DNA of 64,000 bases from MRBY01 sp943371005 (GTDB lineage Bacteria; Cyanobacteriota; Cyanobacteriia; Cyanobacteriales; MRBY01), in assembly GCA_943371005.1 (NCBI GenBank), contig CALRTB020000002.1, positions 248,001-312,000 of the forward strand, in the 5' to 3' direction. Shown piece by piece: positions 15,679 to 25,048 of the stretch. Position 1 is the first letter of the stretch. Every line of letters begins with the position of its first letter. The notes under the pieces are model-generated. The model was not told where the DNA came from, made no database searches, and worked only from the letters and a program-made list of their open reading frames with translations. Made by a program: the position numbers and the translations under genes.

Positions 15679-16935
15679 TCAGACTGCTAACAATACCAAA
15701 AAACCGGCAATTAAACCACTGAACATAATGCTGCCGCACCAATAGGCGAGCTTGGGATTCCCAATTGTCCGCGTAAAGCCGACTTTAACGAGGGTATTGG
15801 CCGTTACTGCGAGCCAGATGCCATACATCGCCACCTGATCGGAGAGATCGCTCTGGACGGCATTGGCGAGGGATAAACTCACGGCATCGACATCGGCAAA
15901 GCCAGATAGGGCAGAGAGGAGATAAATGCCTTCTTCCCCAAATTTTTCCTGGGCCCACCGCACCAACAGCGATAAAACCACGAGGAGGGCCGTGTATTGG
16001 AGCGCAGAACCGAGTTCGACGGGATTATTTACGCTCACTTCGGTGGGAGGTCTGTCCTGGGGAGTAGACTTCCAGCGGGCGATCGCCACCGCCGCAATCA
16101 CAGGAATCAGACCCAAAATTAACAAAGGAGCCGCTAACTTATAGGCCAAGGTTTGACTGACCACAGCAATCACTAACAGCAGACGGGGAGCCATAATCCC
16201 GTTGGCAAGAACAATACCGGCGGCGAGGGAAATGGTTTCGCTGGGTTGTTGTTTGGCCATGCGGGAAAAGGAAACCGTCAAGGCAGTGGAGGAGGCAATC
16301 CCCCCAAAAAAGCCCGTTAACATCAGCCCGACTTGACTACCCAGAATGCGAATCGCAAAGTAACCGATGTAGGAAATGCCCGCAATCAGCAGCACCAACC
16401 AACCAATTGCCCGTGGATTGAGCGCATCCCAAGGCCCCATGGCTTGGTTGGGCAGGAGGGGCAAAACGACCACCGCAATCAGCAGTAGTTGGAGGGTCGC
16501 AATTAATTCCTGCCGTTGCAGCCAATTGAGAGTTTTCGTAAGTTCCGGTTTTGCCCCTAGGATCCAGGCCACCACCACCGCCACGGCGATCGCCTCTTGG
16601 GTAAAGCCACTCAGGGCCAAGGCTCCCAAGCAAAAGGTGATCATCAAGGCTAGTTCTGTCGTGCTGCCATAATCACCGGATTTTTTCGCGGTGAGAACGT
16701 AGGAGGTGGCCACTAAGCCCGCCAAACCTAGGAAAATGCCGACAAGAATACCAAACCCCCAACTTTGCGCCAGGAGAGCGGAAATTCCTCCCAGTAAGCC
16801 ACAAATCGAAAAATTGCGGAGGCCGCTATCGCCATAACCTTCATCGTCAGCCCGGTTACGCCAGCCCCGTTCTAGGCCAATGATCACTCCCAAGGCTAAG
16901 GCGATCGCCAACTCGACAATCACATCTAAATCCAT
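15679..16935 (-). CDS. MgtC/SapB-type membrane protein with DUF4010 domain
   Basis: 418-residue polytopic membrane protein. The N-terminal part (about 1-150) begins with an MgtC-like first helix and the motif ALGVIIGLERGWRNR; the remaining part (about 180-415) matches DUF4010, with many hydrophobic helices and SGFADVDAVSLSLA near residue 350. Proteins of this architecture are common in bacteria and their substrate is unknown; a role in ion homeostasis is possible by analogy with MgtC. Gene stands alone; divergent to the DnaJ-domain gene with a 134-base shared upstream region. Confidence 0.8.
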   Translation of the reverse strand: MDLDVIVELAIALALGVIIGLERGWRNRADDEGYGDSGLRNFSICGLLGGISALLAQSWGFGILVGIFLGLAGLVATSYVLTAKKSGDYGSTTELALMITFCLGALALSGFTQEAIAVAVVVAWILGAKPELTKTLNWLQRQELIATLQLLLIAVVVLPLLPNQAMGPWDALNPRAIGWLVLLIAGISYIGYFAIRILGSQVGLMLTGFFGGIASSTALTVSFSRMAKQQPSETISLAAGIVLANGIMAPRLLLVIAVVSQTLAYKLAAPLLILGLIPVIAAVAIARWKSTPQDRPPTEVSVNNPVELGSALQYTALLVVLSLLVRWAQEKFGEEGIYLLSALSGFADVDAVSLSLANAVQSDLSDQVAMYGIWLAVTANTLVKVGFTRTIGNPKLAYWCGSIMFSGLIAGFLVLLAV

Positions 16936-17069
16936 CGCATCCCTCCAATGTTCAACCTCAGCTTAACCACATTTAGGGGTCACAAAAATTTAAAAAACGC
17001 CAGAAACGGCCGCTAATTTCGGTTAGCATAGCTCGTAATCTTGCCGCAATTTCCAGCAAATTTCGGGGT

Positions 17070-17741
17070 ATGACAACGCCAGATTATTACAAAGTGCTCA
17101 ACATTTCTCCGAAGGCCACCCAGCAGGAGATTAAAAACGCCTATCGTCGCCTCGCGAAGCAGTTCCACCCAGACACCTGCGATAAAAGTCAAACCGCCAA
17201 CGGCGATCGCATTGTGGCCCTAAACCATGCCTACGAAATCTTGGGGGATGCCCACCAACGCAAGCAATATGATCTCAGTCGAGATGCGGCAAACTATCGG
17301 GGAATCCGTTCGGCCCACGGAACAACGGTACGCCCCCGCCAAACTACGGAAACGGATTTAGATCTGTGGTTACAACGTATTTATCGACCCTTAAACCAGG
17401 CAATTTTACAGATTATCAATCCCCTAGAAACCCAAATTGATGAGTTGGCAGCCGACCCCTTTGATGACGATCTGATGGCGACTTTTCAAACTTATTTAGA
17501 AGATTGCCAAGCCATTTTAGACCAGGCTCAAAAATTGTTTCAATCGTTGCCAAATCCAGCCAATGTAGCCAGGGCAGCGCGGGATTTATATTATTGCTTA
17601 AACCATCTAGGTGACGGCTTAGAACAATTGGAATGGTTTACCCTCAATTACAATGAAGAATATCTCCACAGCGGCCAGGAAATGTTTCGTCGCGCGGATC
17701 AGTTTTCTTGGCAAGCCCAGGAGGCGATCGCCCAATTATAG
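17070..17741 (+). CDS. DnaJ-domain protein
   Basis: 223 residues. Residues 4-66 are a J domain with the HPD motif (FHPDTC, about residue 33), which would stimulate an Hsp70/DnaK partner. The rest (about 90-223) has no Gly/Phe-rich or zinc-finger region, so this is a class III J-protein. The C-terminal part is acidic, rich in Asp, Glu, Gln and Tyr, and probably helical; its specificity is unknown. Starts at ATG 17070. It is followed by recJ on the same strand after 110 bases. Confidence 0.85.
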   Translation: MTTPDYYKVLNISPKATQQEIKNAYRRLAKQFHPDTCDKSQTANGDRIVALNHAYEILGDAHQRKQYDLSRDAANYRGIRSAHGTTVRPRQTTETDLDLWLQRIYRPLNQAILQIINPLETQIDELAADPFDDDLMATFQTYLEDCQAILDQAQKLFQSLPNPANVARAARDLYYCLNHLGDGLEQLEWFTLNYNEEYLHSGQEMFRRADQFSWQAQEAIAQL

Positions 17742-17851
17742 AAATCTCGATCTCAATTGAGTTTAAACTCTATGTTTCTAAAATTTTTTCAATGGTTGAT
17801 TATAGCGAAATTCACTCGCAAAAATATTAAAGTCAAAGGAAAAGTATCAAC

Positions 17852-20137
17852 GTGAATTGGCAGGTTTTAGCAACACCAGAAGTGCCGGACTCCTTTATGC
17901 GGCGGGTTAAAATCCTGACAGATGGCAAAGGCGATCACCATTTAGCCCAACTCCTGTGGCAACGGGGCTTTAATGATGAAAGTGCCTTGGCTGGCTTTCT
18001 CAATCCAGAAGCCTATGAACCCACTTCTGCCTTTGCCTTTGGCCAAGAAATGAAACGGGCTGTGCACCGATTAGTGCAGGCAAAGGAACGGGGCGAAAAA
18101 GTCGCAATTTGGGGTGACTTTGATGCTGATGGCGTCACGGCAACAAGTGTTTTATGGGAAGGGTTAGGGCATTTTTTCACCCAAGAAACCCAATTTATTT
18201 ATTACATTCCCAATCGTTTAACGGAATCCCACGGTTTAAACAATCCAGGCATTGATCATCTTAAAAACTGGGGTGCAAGTTTAATTATTACCTGCGATAC
18301 CGGCAGCACGAACCTCACAGAAATTGCCTACGCCAAAAGCCTTGGCCTAGATCTGATTATTACCGATCATCACACCTTACCGGAAACCAGACCCGACGTT
18401 TTATCGATTATTAATCCCCGTTACTTTGCCGAAAATCATCCCCTATTTCATCTGTCTGGGGTTGCTGTGGCCTATAAATTAGTTGAGGCGTTATTTGAAA
18501 CTCTGCCAGATCCTGCGAGGCCGCCGGTTACTGATCTTTTAGACCTCGTGGCGATTGGGTTAATTGCAGATTTGGTGGCCCTCAAGGGAGATTGCCGTTA
18601 TCTGGCCCAAGTGGGGATCGAAGCCCTCCAAAAACAAATGGATCTTAAAACTGTCGTCCATCCGGGCATTAAGGCGCTCCTCGAAAATTGTCGCAAAACT
18701 GGCGATCGCCCAACTGATATTTCCTTTGGCATTGGGCCACGGATTAACGCCGTGAGTCGCATTTATGGTGATGCTAGTTTTTGTGTCGAATTGCTCACCA
18801 GTCGTGAACGGGGCCGCTGTGGCTACCTCGCTCAACAGACAGAACTCGCTAATGCCCGCCGCAAAGAAATTCAACAAAAGGTTGTCCAGCAGGCCAAGGC
18901 CCAAATCGAAACCCTAGATTTATCAACCACCAACGTTTTGGTGCTGTGCGATGCCCAGTGGCAAGGAGGCGTACTGGGATTGGTGGCGAGTCAAATTGCC
19001 CAAACTTTTGGCCGCCCGACTATTCTTTTAACCTATGATTCGCAGCAGAACCTCTGGAAAGGGTCAGCCCGTTCGGCCCATGGCATCGATTTGTATGATT
19101 TGGTGCAAGCCCAAGGCCATCTACTGCATCGCTTTGGGGGGCATCCTTTCGCGGCGGGTTTGAGTATACGGCCCAAAAATTTGGCGATGTTTAAGACGGC
19201 GATTAATCAGCAAGCCCGGCAACAGTGGGGCGGCCACATTGAGATCCACCAGGGAGAAATTACCGTTGATCTTGTGGTGGCGATCGCCGACCTTGGCGAA
19301 TCATTATTTCAATCCTTAGAATGCCTAGAACCCTTTGGAATGGGGAATCCAAAACCGAAATTATTGGTGAAAAACTGCGGCCTCACGGTCACTGGGTTTA
19401 AAAAATTGCGTGATAAATTCAACAACAAATTGAATTACTTCAAAACAAATTTTGAGCTTTGGGATGACACAAGTCAAATCAATGGGACTTGGTGGGGCGG
19501 CCATCCCGATGATTTAACCCAGGGCGCGGGACTGGATGTGGTGGTTGAGCTAGACCGTAAAGAGAACCAAACTCAAGGGCAATATTTTGTGCGCCTTGTG
19601 GCTGTGGCGCCGACTGCAAATATCGCCGCCGAACCAAGCTCACAAACATTGTTCGATTTTCGGGGTCAGTCTCTCCCTCAGGGGGATTTGGATCAGTATG
19701 TACTGCAACAGGATTGTCCGGTCACTTGGCAGGAGCTTTATGGGAATTATCAGCGGGCGATCGCCACAGGGAAACCCCTGGCCCTCCACTATGCTTCACC
19801 GACTGCCGACACTCCGGAACAGCGCTTTAAAACTCTGATTGGTATCGCCAAATATCTGCTGACACAGGATCAAACAGTTTCCCTGGCTGATCTAAAAGCG
19901 AAACTCCATTGTGGCGATCGCCCCTTGGATTTCGGTCTAAAGGCTCTCAATAATGTTGGCTTTGTCGCGGAGATCGAAGCAGGGCAAGTGCGTTTCCAGC
20001 AAGCGACCGTAACCCCTGATCCAGAAGCCTTTACCCAATTTAAACAGGCGATCCTCGAAGAACAGTTTCAAAGGCAGTATTTTGCCCAGGCGCCCCTCGC
20101 TGTCATCCGGGCCACCCTCGAAAAAATTGCGGTATAA
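17852..20137 (+). CDS. recJ: Single-stranded-DNA-specific exonuclease RecJ
   Basis: 5'-3' exonuclease in recombination and mismatch repair. 761 residues, longer than E. coli RecJ (577) because of a C-terminal extension, common in cyanobacteria. DHH-family motifs: WGDFDADGVTA near residue 88, CDTGS near 150, TDHHTLPE near 172, then the DHHA1 signature GGHPFAAGLSI near 430. The start is a GTG at 17852, supported by AAAGGA upstream and by the N-terminus NWQVLATPEVP. The roughly 200 residues after 560 are not assigned to a known domain. Confidence 0.94.
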   Translation: MNWQVLATPEVPDSFMRRVKILTDGKGDHHLAQLLWQRGFNDESALAGFLNPEAYEPTSAFAFGQEMKRAVHRLVQAKERGEKVAIWGDFDADGVTATSVLWEGLGHFFTQETQFIYYIPNRLTESHGLNNPGIDHLKNWGASLIITCDTGSTNLTEIAYAKSLGLDLIITDHHTLPETRPDVLSIINPRYFAENHPLFHLSGVAVAYKLVEALFETLPDPARPPVTDLLDLVAIGLIADLVALKGDCRYLAQVGIEALQKQMDLKTVVHPGIKALLENCRKTGDRPTDISFGIGPRINAVSRIYGDASFCVELLTSRERGRCGYLAQQTELANARRKEIQQKVVQQAKAQIETLDLSTTNVLVLCDAQWQGGVLGLVASQIAQTFGRPTILLTYDSQQNLWKGSARSAHGIDLYDLVQAQGHLLHRFGGHPFAAGLSIRPKNLAMFKTAINQQARQQWGGHIEIHQGEITVDLVVAIADLGESLFQSLECLEPFGMGNPKPKLLVKNCGLTVTGFKKLRDKFNNKLNYFKTNFELWDDTSQINGTWWGGHPDDLTQGAGLDVVVELDRKENQTQGQYFVRLVAVAPTANIAAEPSSQTLFDFRGQSLPQGDLDQYVLQQDCPVTWQELYGNYQRAIATGKPLALHYASPTADTPEQRFKTLIGIAKYLLTQDQTVSLADLKAKLHCGDRPLDFGLKALNNVGFVAEIEAGQVRFQQATVTPDPEAFTQFKQAILEEQFQRQYFAQAPLAVIRATLEKIAV

Positions 20138-20147
20138 ATCGCACAGT

Positions 20148-20627
20148 TCACTCCGGCGTAGTCTGTAACTGTTGGTAAAAAGTTTGGGCCTGGTCAAAAT
20201 TTGGGGCGATCGCCAGGGCTTGATTCACCTGGGACAATGCCTGGGTTGAGTCCCCTTGGCGACTATAAATAATGCCTAAGTTGTAATGGGCGAGGGCATG
20301 GATACTCGCCGGTTCTTCTGGGTGATCCGGCAATGTCAACACTGTCTGCAACAACGCTTCCGCGTCGTTCAACTGGCCCATGCCGATGTAGATCAAGCTC
20401 AAATTGATGTAGGGATCAACAAAATTCGGATCACTGGCGATCGCCCTTTTATAGGCGGCGATCGCTTGGTTAAAATCAGCCATGCCGTGGAACTCGACCC
20501 CCAACTGATAAGCCGCTTTCCCCTCGGCAGTTGGGGAAAATTCTAGACCCTGAGCTAGGGGCGAAACCACCTCTGAAACCACGGGGAATTGGGGCTCTGG
20601 AACCATTGCAAACACAATATTCAACAT
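20148..20627 (-). CDS. TPR-repeat protein
   Basis: 159-residue protein with about three tetratricopeptide repeats: YQLGVEFHGMADFNQAIAAY, PYINLSLIYIGMGQLNDAEA and AHYNLGIIYSRQGDSTQALS, between residues 38 and 150. TPR proteins serve as protein-protein scaffolds. A hydrophobic N-terminus (MLNIVFAMVPEP) is too short for a clear signal peptide. It converges with recJ, with only ten bases between stops. Partner unknown. Confidence 0.8.
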   Translation of the reverse strand: MLNIVFAMVPEPQFPVVSEVVSPLAQGLEFSPTAEGKAAYQLGVEFHGMADFNQAIAAYKRAIASDPNFVDPYINLSLIYIGMGQLNDAEALLQTVLTLPDHPEEPASIHALAHYNLGIIYSRQGDSTQALSQVNQALAIAPNFDQAQTFYQQLQTTPE

Positions 20628-20805
20628 AAATTTTTCGACGACCCATTAGATATCGGCAACTATGGCCACTCTTTTAGCTTAACGACGGAGCACCCACGGG
20701 ACGAATCCTAAAGAAACTTTACAAAAGCAGTTTTTGGCAGGGCAGACTTGGCAAATATGAAAGAAAAATGAGATAATTTTGCCATGGTCTTTTCATAATT
20801 GTTTC

Positions 20806-21783
20806 ATGATTCGGATAAGTTTCCCGCGTCAAACCCTTAGTCTAGTGGGGATTGTCTGCGGCATTTGGTTAGTGGGTTGTACCCAACAAGCGGCTCCGCC
20901 AGTCAATAATGACGCTTCCACAGATAGTGAAGTGACAATTAATAATGCAGACGGGCGCAAAAAAGTCTTAACCACATTCACCGTAATCGCCGACATTGCC
21001 CAAAATGTGGCGGGCGACAAATTAATTGTTGAATCCATCACCAAAATTGGGGCAGAGATCCACGGCTACGAACCCACCCCTAGTGATCTCGTGCGGGCCC
21101 AAGATGCGGATTTATTGCTCTATAACGGTATGAATTTGGAACGGTGGTTTGAGCAATTTTTAGGCAATCTCAACGATGTCCCCGCTGTGATTGTGACCGA
21201 AGGCATTGAACCGATTCCCATCGCTGAAGGCCCCTACACCGACAAGCCCAACCCCCACGCTTGGATGTCGCCAAAAAATGCCCTGATTTACGTCGAAAAT
21301 ATCCGTAAGGCCTTTGTGGAACTCGATCCAGAAAATGCAGAAACCTACAATGCCAATGCTGCCGCCTACAGTGCCGAACTAGAGGCGATCGCCGCCGAAT
21401 TTGAAGCCGATCTGAATCTCGTTCCCGAAGCACAACGAACTTTGGTCAGTTGTGAAGGCGCATTTTCTTACCTCGCCCGGGACTATGGCCTTGATGAAAT
21501 CTATATTTGGCCCATCAACGCCGAACAACAATTTACCCCCAAGCAAGTCCAGAGCGTTATTGCCCAAGTTGAGGCTAACGACGTCCCCACCATTTTTTGC
21601 GAAAGTACCGTCAGCGACGAAGGCCAAAAAGAAGTGGCCAAGGCGACAGGAGCCCGCTTTGGGGGGAACCTCTACGTCGATTCCCTCTCAACCCCCGATG
21701 GCCCAGTGCCGACATTCCTCGATCTCCTCGAATATGACGTGCGCACGATCGCCAATGGTCTTCTTGCGGGAACGGCTCAGTAA
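20806..21783 (+). CDS. mntC: Manganese ABC transporter substrate-binding lipoprotein
   Basis: 325-residue cluster A-I binding protein. Signal peptide with lipobox LVGC (about residue 25). Metal ligands are in HGYEP, NPHAWM, FCEST and YVDSL (His, His, Glu, Asp), and two cysteines (VSCEGAF and IFCEST) match the disulfide pair known in Synechocystis MntC. It delivers Mn2+ for photosystem II assembly and other uses. ATG at 20806 is preferred to an upstream TTG at 20779. First gene of mntC-mntA-(GIY-YIG)-mntB. In other cyanobacteria the ManS/ManR two-component system represses this operon; I could not identify its site here. Confidence 0.92.
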   Translation: MIRISFPRQTLSLVGIVCGIWLVGCTQQAAPPVNNDASTDSEVTINNADGRKKVLTTFTVIADIAQNVAGDKLIVESITKIGAEIHGYEPTPSDLVRAQDADLLLYNGMNLERWFEQFLGNLNDVPAVIVTEGIEPIPIAEGPYTDKPNPHAWMSPKNALIYVENIRKAFVELDPENAETYNANAAAYSAELEAIAAEFEADLNLVPEAQRTLVSCEGAFSYLARDYGLDEIYIWPINAEQQFTPKQVQSVIAQVEANDVPTIFCESTVSDEGQKEVAKATGARFGGNLYVDSLSTPDGPVPTFLDLLEYDVRTIANGLLAGTAQ

Positions 21784-21837
21784 AAGCCAACCCACTTAAA
21801 TCAAACTTTCCCAAACCCACTACCCCTGTAAAATGCG

Positions 21838-22641
21838 ATGACTTACCCAATCCCAGAAATCGCCGTTGAGAACATCAGCGTCACCTACAGCAACACTCGC
21901 CTCGCCCTGTACAACACCAGTTGTCACGTCAAGCCAGGTACCATTACTGCCCTGGTTGGCCCCAATGGTTGTGGCAAATCAACCCTGTTTAAATCGATCA
22001 TGGGTTTTTTGAAACCGACCCAGGGGCATGTCACAATTGCCGGTCATTCAGTGCAGCAAGCCCAGAAAAAACAACTGATGGCCTATGTACCCCAAGCCGA
22101 TGAAGTGGATTGGAACTTTCCGGTTAGCGTGTTTGATGTGGTGATGATGGGTCGTTATGGCTACATGAATCTGTTGCGGATTCCCAGTCAAAAAGATCGC
22201 CGTTTAGTGATGGAAAGTTTAGAGCGGGTAGATTTGGTGGAATTTCGTCACCGTCAAATTGGGGAACTCTCCGGCGGCCAAAAGAAACGTGCTTTCCTCG
22301 CGCGGGCCCTGGCCCAGGAAGGCAAAATTATTTTACTCGATGAACCCTTTACGGGAGTTGATATCAAAACAGAAAAAAGCATTATTGATCTGCTGGTGCA
22401 ATTGCGGGATGAGGGGCACACGATTTTAATCTCAACCCATGACCTTGCTTCGATCTCAACGTTTTGCGATCGCACAATCTTACTGAATCGCACCGTCCTC
22501 GCCGAAGGTTATACCGCCGATACCTTCACAGAAGAAAACCTCGTGATGACTTTTGGGGGGTTACCGCTCACCAGTTTACAGGCGATCACTACCGAACAGA
22601 ATGAAGAAGAAAAATCTAATTCCAATACACAAAGATCCTAA
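21838..22641 (+). CDS. mntA: Manganese ABC transporter ATPase
   Basis: 267-residue ATPase. Walker A is GPNGCGKST, the signature is LSGGQKKRAFLARAL, Walker B is IILLDEPF, and the H-loop is ILISTHDLAS. It hydrolyses ATP to drive Mn2+ import through MntB. The gene follows mntC by 54 bases. A HIP1 octamer occurs near its end (about 22464), as in normal genes of this chromosome, in contrast to the next gene, which has none. Confidence 0.92.
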   Translation: MTYPIPEIAVENISVTYSNTRLALYNTSCHVKPGTITALVGPNGCGKSTLFKSIMGFLKPTQGHVTIAGHSVQQAQKKQLMAYVPQADEVDWNFPVSVFDVVMMGRYGYMNLLRIPSQKDRRLVMESLERVDLVEFRHRQIGELSGGQKKRAFLARALAQEGKIILLDEPFTGVDIKTEKSIIDLLVQLRDEGHTILISTHDLASISTFCDRTILLNRTVLAEGYTADTFTEENLVMTFGGLPLTSLQAITTEQNEEEKSNSNTQRS

Positions 22642-22667
22642 ACATAAACTATTCGTATAGTCTTGCC

Positions 22668-23366
22668 ATGAATTCGGAGATATTATCAATTTCTGAAATT
22701 TTAAAGCTACCATTTTCTCCATTGTTAATGGCATGGAGATTACCGGAAACCCCAGCTATTTATTTTGTAATCAAACCTCCTAATATAGTTCTATATGTAG
22801 GACAGTCAAAAAATTTACTAAATCGCTTCAAAAGCCACAATAAATCAAGAAAATTCGAAATGCACTGTGACTATAGCGATATAAAGAACGATCCTAAAAT
22901 TTATTATTGGGCATGTCCTCATCTGTTAGAAGAAGAAAGAATCGAAATTGAATATGTTTATATTAACAAATTAGATCCTCTCTACAATATAAGCGGTACA
23001 TTTAAGGATAATGTTCAAAACTATGCAAGAAAATTCTGGAAGATTTTTATAAATCTAGAGTCATTTTTGCCACGAGAAACCATTATTGAATATATAAACA
23101 AATACAGCTTTGGAGCAGAGAAAAAGCAGTTTTCAAGCTTAGGACTTTTGGGCCAGGTATTTTTTAGTGGGTATGACATTTTACATAAAGATGAATTGAT
23201 TATTTATAATTTTTCTTTCGGTTTTTCAAAATGTATAAATCAAGATTTATTTAAAGATGTTTTTATTTCGACATTGTCGAAAAATTACTTGCTTCCAGAA
23301 GAGGTACTTCAAGTAGAGCGAATTGAGATTAAATTTGAAATCAAAACTTATATATTGAAATCTTAA
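22668..23366 (+). CDS. GIY-YIG nuclease-domain protein inserted in the mnt operon
   Basis: 232 residues. The N-terminal ~90 residues form a GIY-YIG domain: AIYFV (GIY position), LYVGQSKNLLNRFKSH (YIG with catalytic Arg), and the closing EIEYVYINKLDPLYN with the conserved Glu and Asn. The remaining ~140 residues are not recognised. Base composition is clearly AT-rich with AT-ending codons and no HIP1 site in 700 bases, unlike the flanking mnt genes, so it looks acquired. It sits 26 bases after mntA and ends three bases before mntB, keeping the operon frame intact. Could be a homing-type or standalone cyanobacterial nuclease; target unknown. Confidence 0.75.
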   Translation: MNSEILSISEILKLPFSPLLMAWRLPETPAIYFVIKPPNIVLYVGQSKNLLNRFKSHNKSRKFEMHCDYSDIKNDPKIYYWACPHLLEEERIEIEYVYINKLDPLYNISGTFKDNVQNYARKFWKIFINLESFLPRETIIEYINKYSFGAEKKQFSSLGLLGQVFFSGYDILHKDELIIYNFSFGFSKCINQDLFKDVFISTLSKNYLLPEEVLQVERIEIKFEIKTYILKS

Positions 23367-23369
23367 CTT

Positions 23370-24236
23370 ATGAGTATTGTCTTAGATTGGATTATTGAAC
23401 CCCTACAGTATGGATTTCTCGTCAAAGCCATTTGGGTAAGTGCCTTTGTCGGCCTTGTCTGTGCTGTATTGTCCTGCTATATCACCCTCAAGGGTTGGTC
23501 GCTCATGGGTGATGCCGTTTCCCATGCTGTGGTTCCAGGGGTCGTGGTGGCCTATGCCCTCAATATTCCCTTCGCCATTGGGGCCTTTATCTTTGGTTTT
23601 GGTGCGACCGTGGCCATTGGTTACGTGAAGTCAAAAACGAGGCTTAAAGAAGATGCTGTCATTGGGGTGATTTTCACAGGGTTCTTTGCCTTTGGCCTTG
23701 TCTTAATTACGAAAATCCCCAGCAATGTTGATCTTTTTCACATTCTGTTTGGCAACGTCCTGGGGATTTCTAACAGTGATATTGTACAAACGTTGATTGC
23801 TGGCACGATGACCTTGGTGGTTATCCTTATTCAACGGAAAGATCTCTTACTCTTTTGCTTTGATCCCAATCATGCCAAGGCCATTGGTCTGAATACTCAA
23901 CTGATGTATTACACGCTTTTGTCTGTGCTGGCGTTGACCATCGTGACGGCTCTGCAAACGGCAGGCATTATTTTAGTGATTGCGATGCTCGTCACCCCCG
24001 GCTCCATTGCCTACCTACTGACAGACCGCTTCGATCATATGCTGTGGATCTCGGCGGCGAGTAGCATTTTTTCCTGCGTCTTCGGCACCTATTTGAGTTA
24101 TCACTTTGATGTCTCTACGGGGGGGGCCATCGTCGTTCTACTCACTACTGTGTTTGTGTTGGCGATGTTTTTTGCGCCGAAATACGGCATTTTGAGTCAG
24201 GGCAAGTCCTCGATCCCCCTGGAATCTTCTTCGTAA
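23370..24236 (+). CDS. mntB: Manganese ABC transporter permease
   Basis: 288-residue membrane protein with about eight to nine helices, of the ZnuB/MntB (ABC-3) family; SWSLMGDAVSHAVVPGV-like motif appears as GWSLMGDAVSHAVVPG near residue 45. With MntC and MntA it imports Mn2+. The ATG at 23370 follows the GIY-YIG stop by three bases and has no clear Shine-Dalgarno in the preceding AT-rich sequence, so translation may be coupled to the inserted gene. The length is normal. Confidence 0.92.
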   Translation: MSIVLDWIIEPLQYGFLVKAIWVSAFVGLVCAVLSCYITLKGWSLMGDAVSHAVVPGVVVAYALNIPFAIGAFIFGFGATVAIGYVKSKTRLKEDAVIGVIFTGFFAFGLVLITKIPSNVDLFHILFGNVLGISNSDIVQTLIAGTMTLVVILIQRKDLLLFCFDPNHAKAIGLNTQLMYYTLLSVLALTIVTALQTAGIILVIAMLVTPGSIAYLLTDRFDHMLWISAASSIFSCVFGTYLSYHFDVSTGGAIVVLLTTVFVLAMFFAPKYGILSQGKSSIPLESSS

Positions 24237-24330
24237 CAGGGAAAAATTATCGTCGATTGACTGATGTTAGATGGGCGATCGCCAGCCTGATCTAGGTGTC
24301 ATTTAGATTTAATATGCGAAAAATTAAATG

Positions 24331-24372
24331 TATTAATGCAAAAAATGCATTATGCGGCAATTGCATCATTTA
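24331..24372. promoter_or_regulatory. Cluster of TGCA inverted repeats before the Sua5-like gene
   Basis: AATGCA (24335-24340) and TGCATT (24346-24351) form a 6-bp inverted repeat, and a further TTGCAT follows at 24361-24366. They lie 40-70 bases before the start at 24403, in an AT-rich stretch, where operators or a promoter would be expected. No regulator can be named. Confidence 0.3.
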
Positions 24373-24402
24373 GGATAGAAAAAATATCTAGGTGCAATTA
24401 CT

Positions 24403-25038
24403 ATGGCAACATTTTTGCCCAAATCTCCCCAGGCGATCGCCCCCATTATCGAACAACTAGACCGTGGGCAAGTCGTCGCGATCCACACTGATGTAGTGTA
24501 TCTGCTCATTGCCAATGCCCTGAATCCCCAGGCCACCAACCAGATCCATGAACTCAAAGGTTGGGATCCCCGCAAGCCCTTGACGCTTCTATTAACGCCC
24601 CCAAAGGTGCCTGAATATGGCATCCTCAGCGCCGAAGCCCAAACCCTCGTCAATCAATTTCCCTATCCCATTAGCGTCATTCTCCCCCACCGCAACAATT
24701 TGGCCGAAGGCGTAACCGCTGGTCACAGTGAGGTTTTTGTGTCTTGCCCTGACCAATTTATCTACGATTTGGCAGCCCAATCCCCTTTTCCCATTGCCGC
24801 CGGTACTGCCAGCTTAGGCAGTGAGATGCGCGCGAACGATGCAAAAACTGCCGAAGCCTTTTTCGGGCAGCAAGTTTCCCTAATTGTGGACGGGGGCAAG
24901 GCAAAAGAACGTATTCGCACCACCCTCATTGATTGTCACTTACCTTTGCCGACCATTTTAAATTTTGGCCTGGTGTCCTTTGATGATTTGCGGGAAATTG
25001 TTCCCCATATTGAATTGCCTTCTCACCTGCGTAAATAA
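24403..25038 (+). CDS. Sua5/YciO/YrdC-family protein
   Basis: 211-residue protein of the YrdC-fold family, whose best-known members make threonylcarbamoyl-AMP for the t6A modification of ANN-decoding tRNAs. Visible landmarks: AIHTDVVYLLIANALN (substrate-binding beta strand region; typical members have PTDTVYGL), LKGWDPRKPLTLLL (typical KxRxxxxPL) and AAGTASLGSE (typical SAN). Departures from the canonical KRP and SAN residues suggest a YciO-like paralogue rather than the main TsaC. Converges with the next gene. Confidence 0.7.
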   Translation: MATFLPKSPQAIAPIIEQLDRGQVVAIHTDVVYLLIANALNPQATNQIHELKGWDPRKPLTLLLTPPKVPEYGILSAEAQTLVNQFPYPISVILPHRNNLAEGVTAGHSEVFVSCPDQFIYDLAAQSPFPIAAGTASLGSEMRANDAKTAEAFFGQQVSLIVDGGKAKERIRTTLIDCHLPLPTILNFGLVSFDDLREIVPHIELPSHLRK

Positions 25039-25048
25039 ACGCTCGTGT

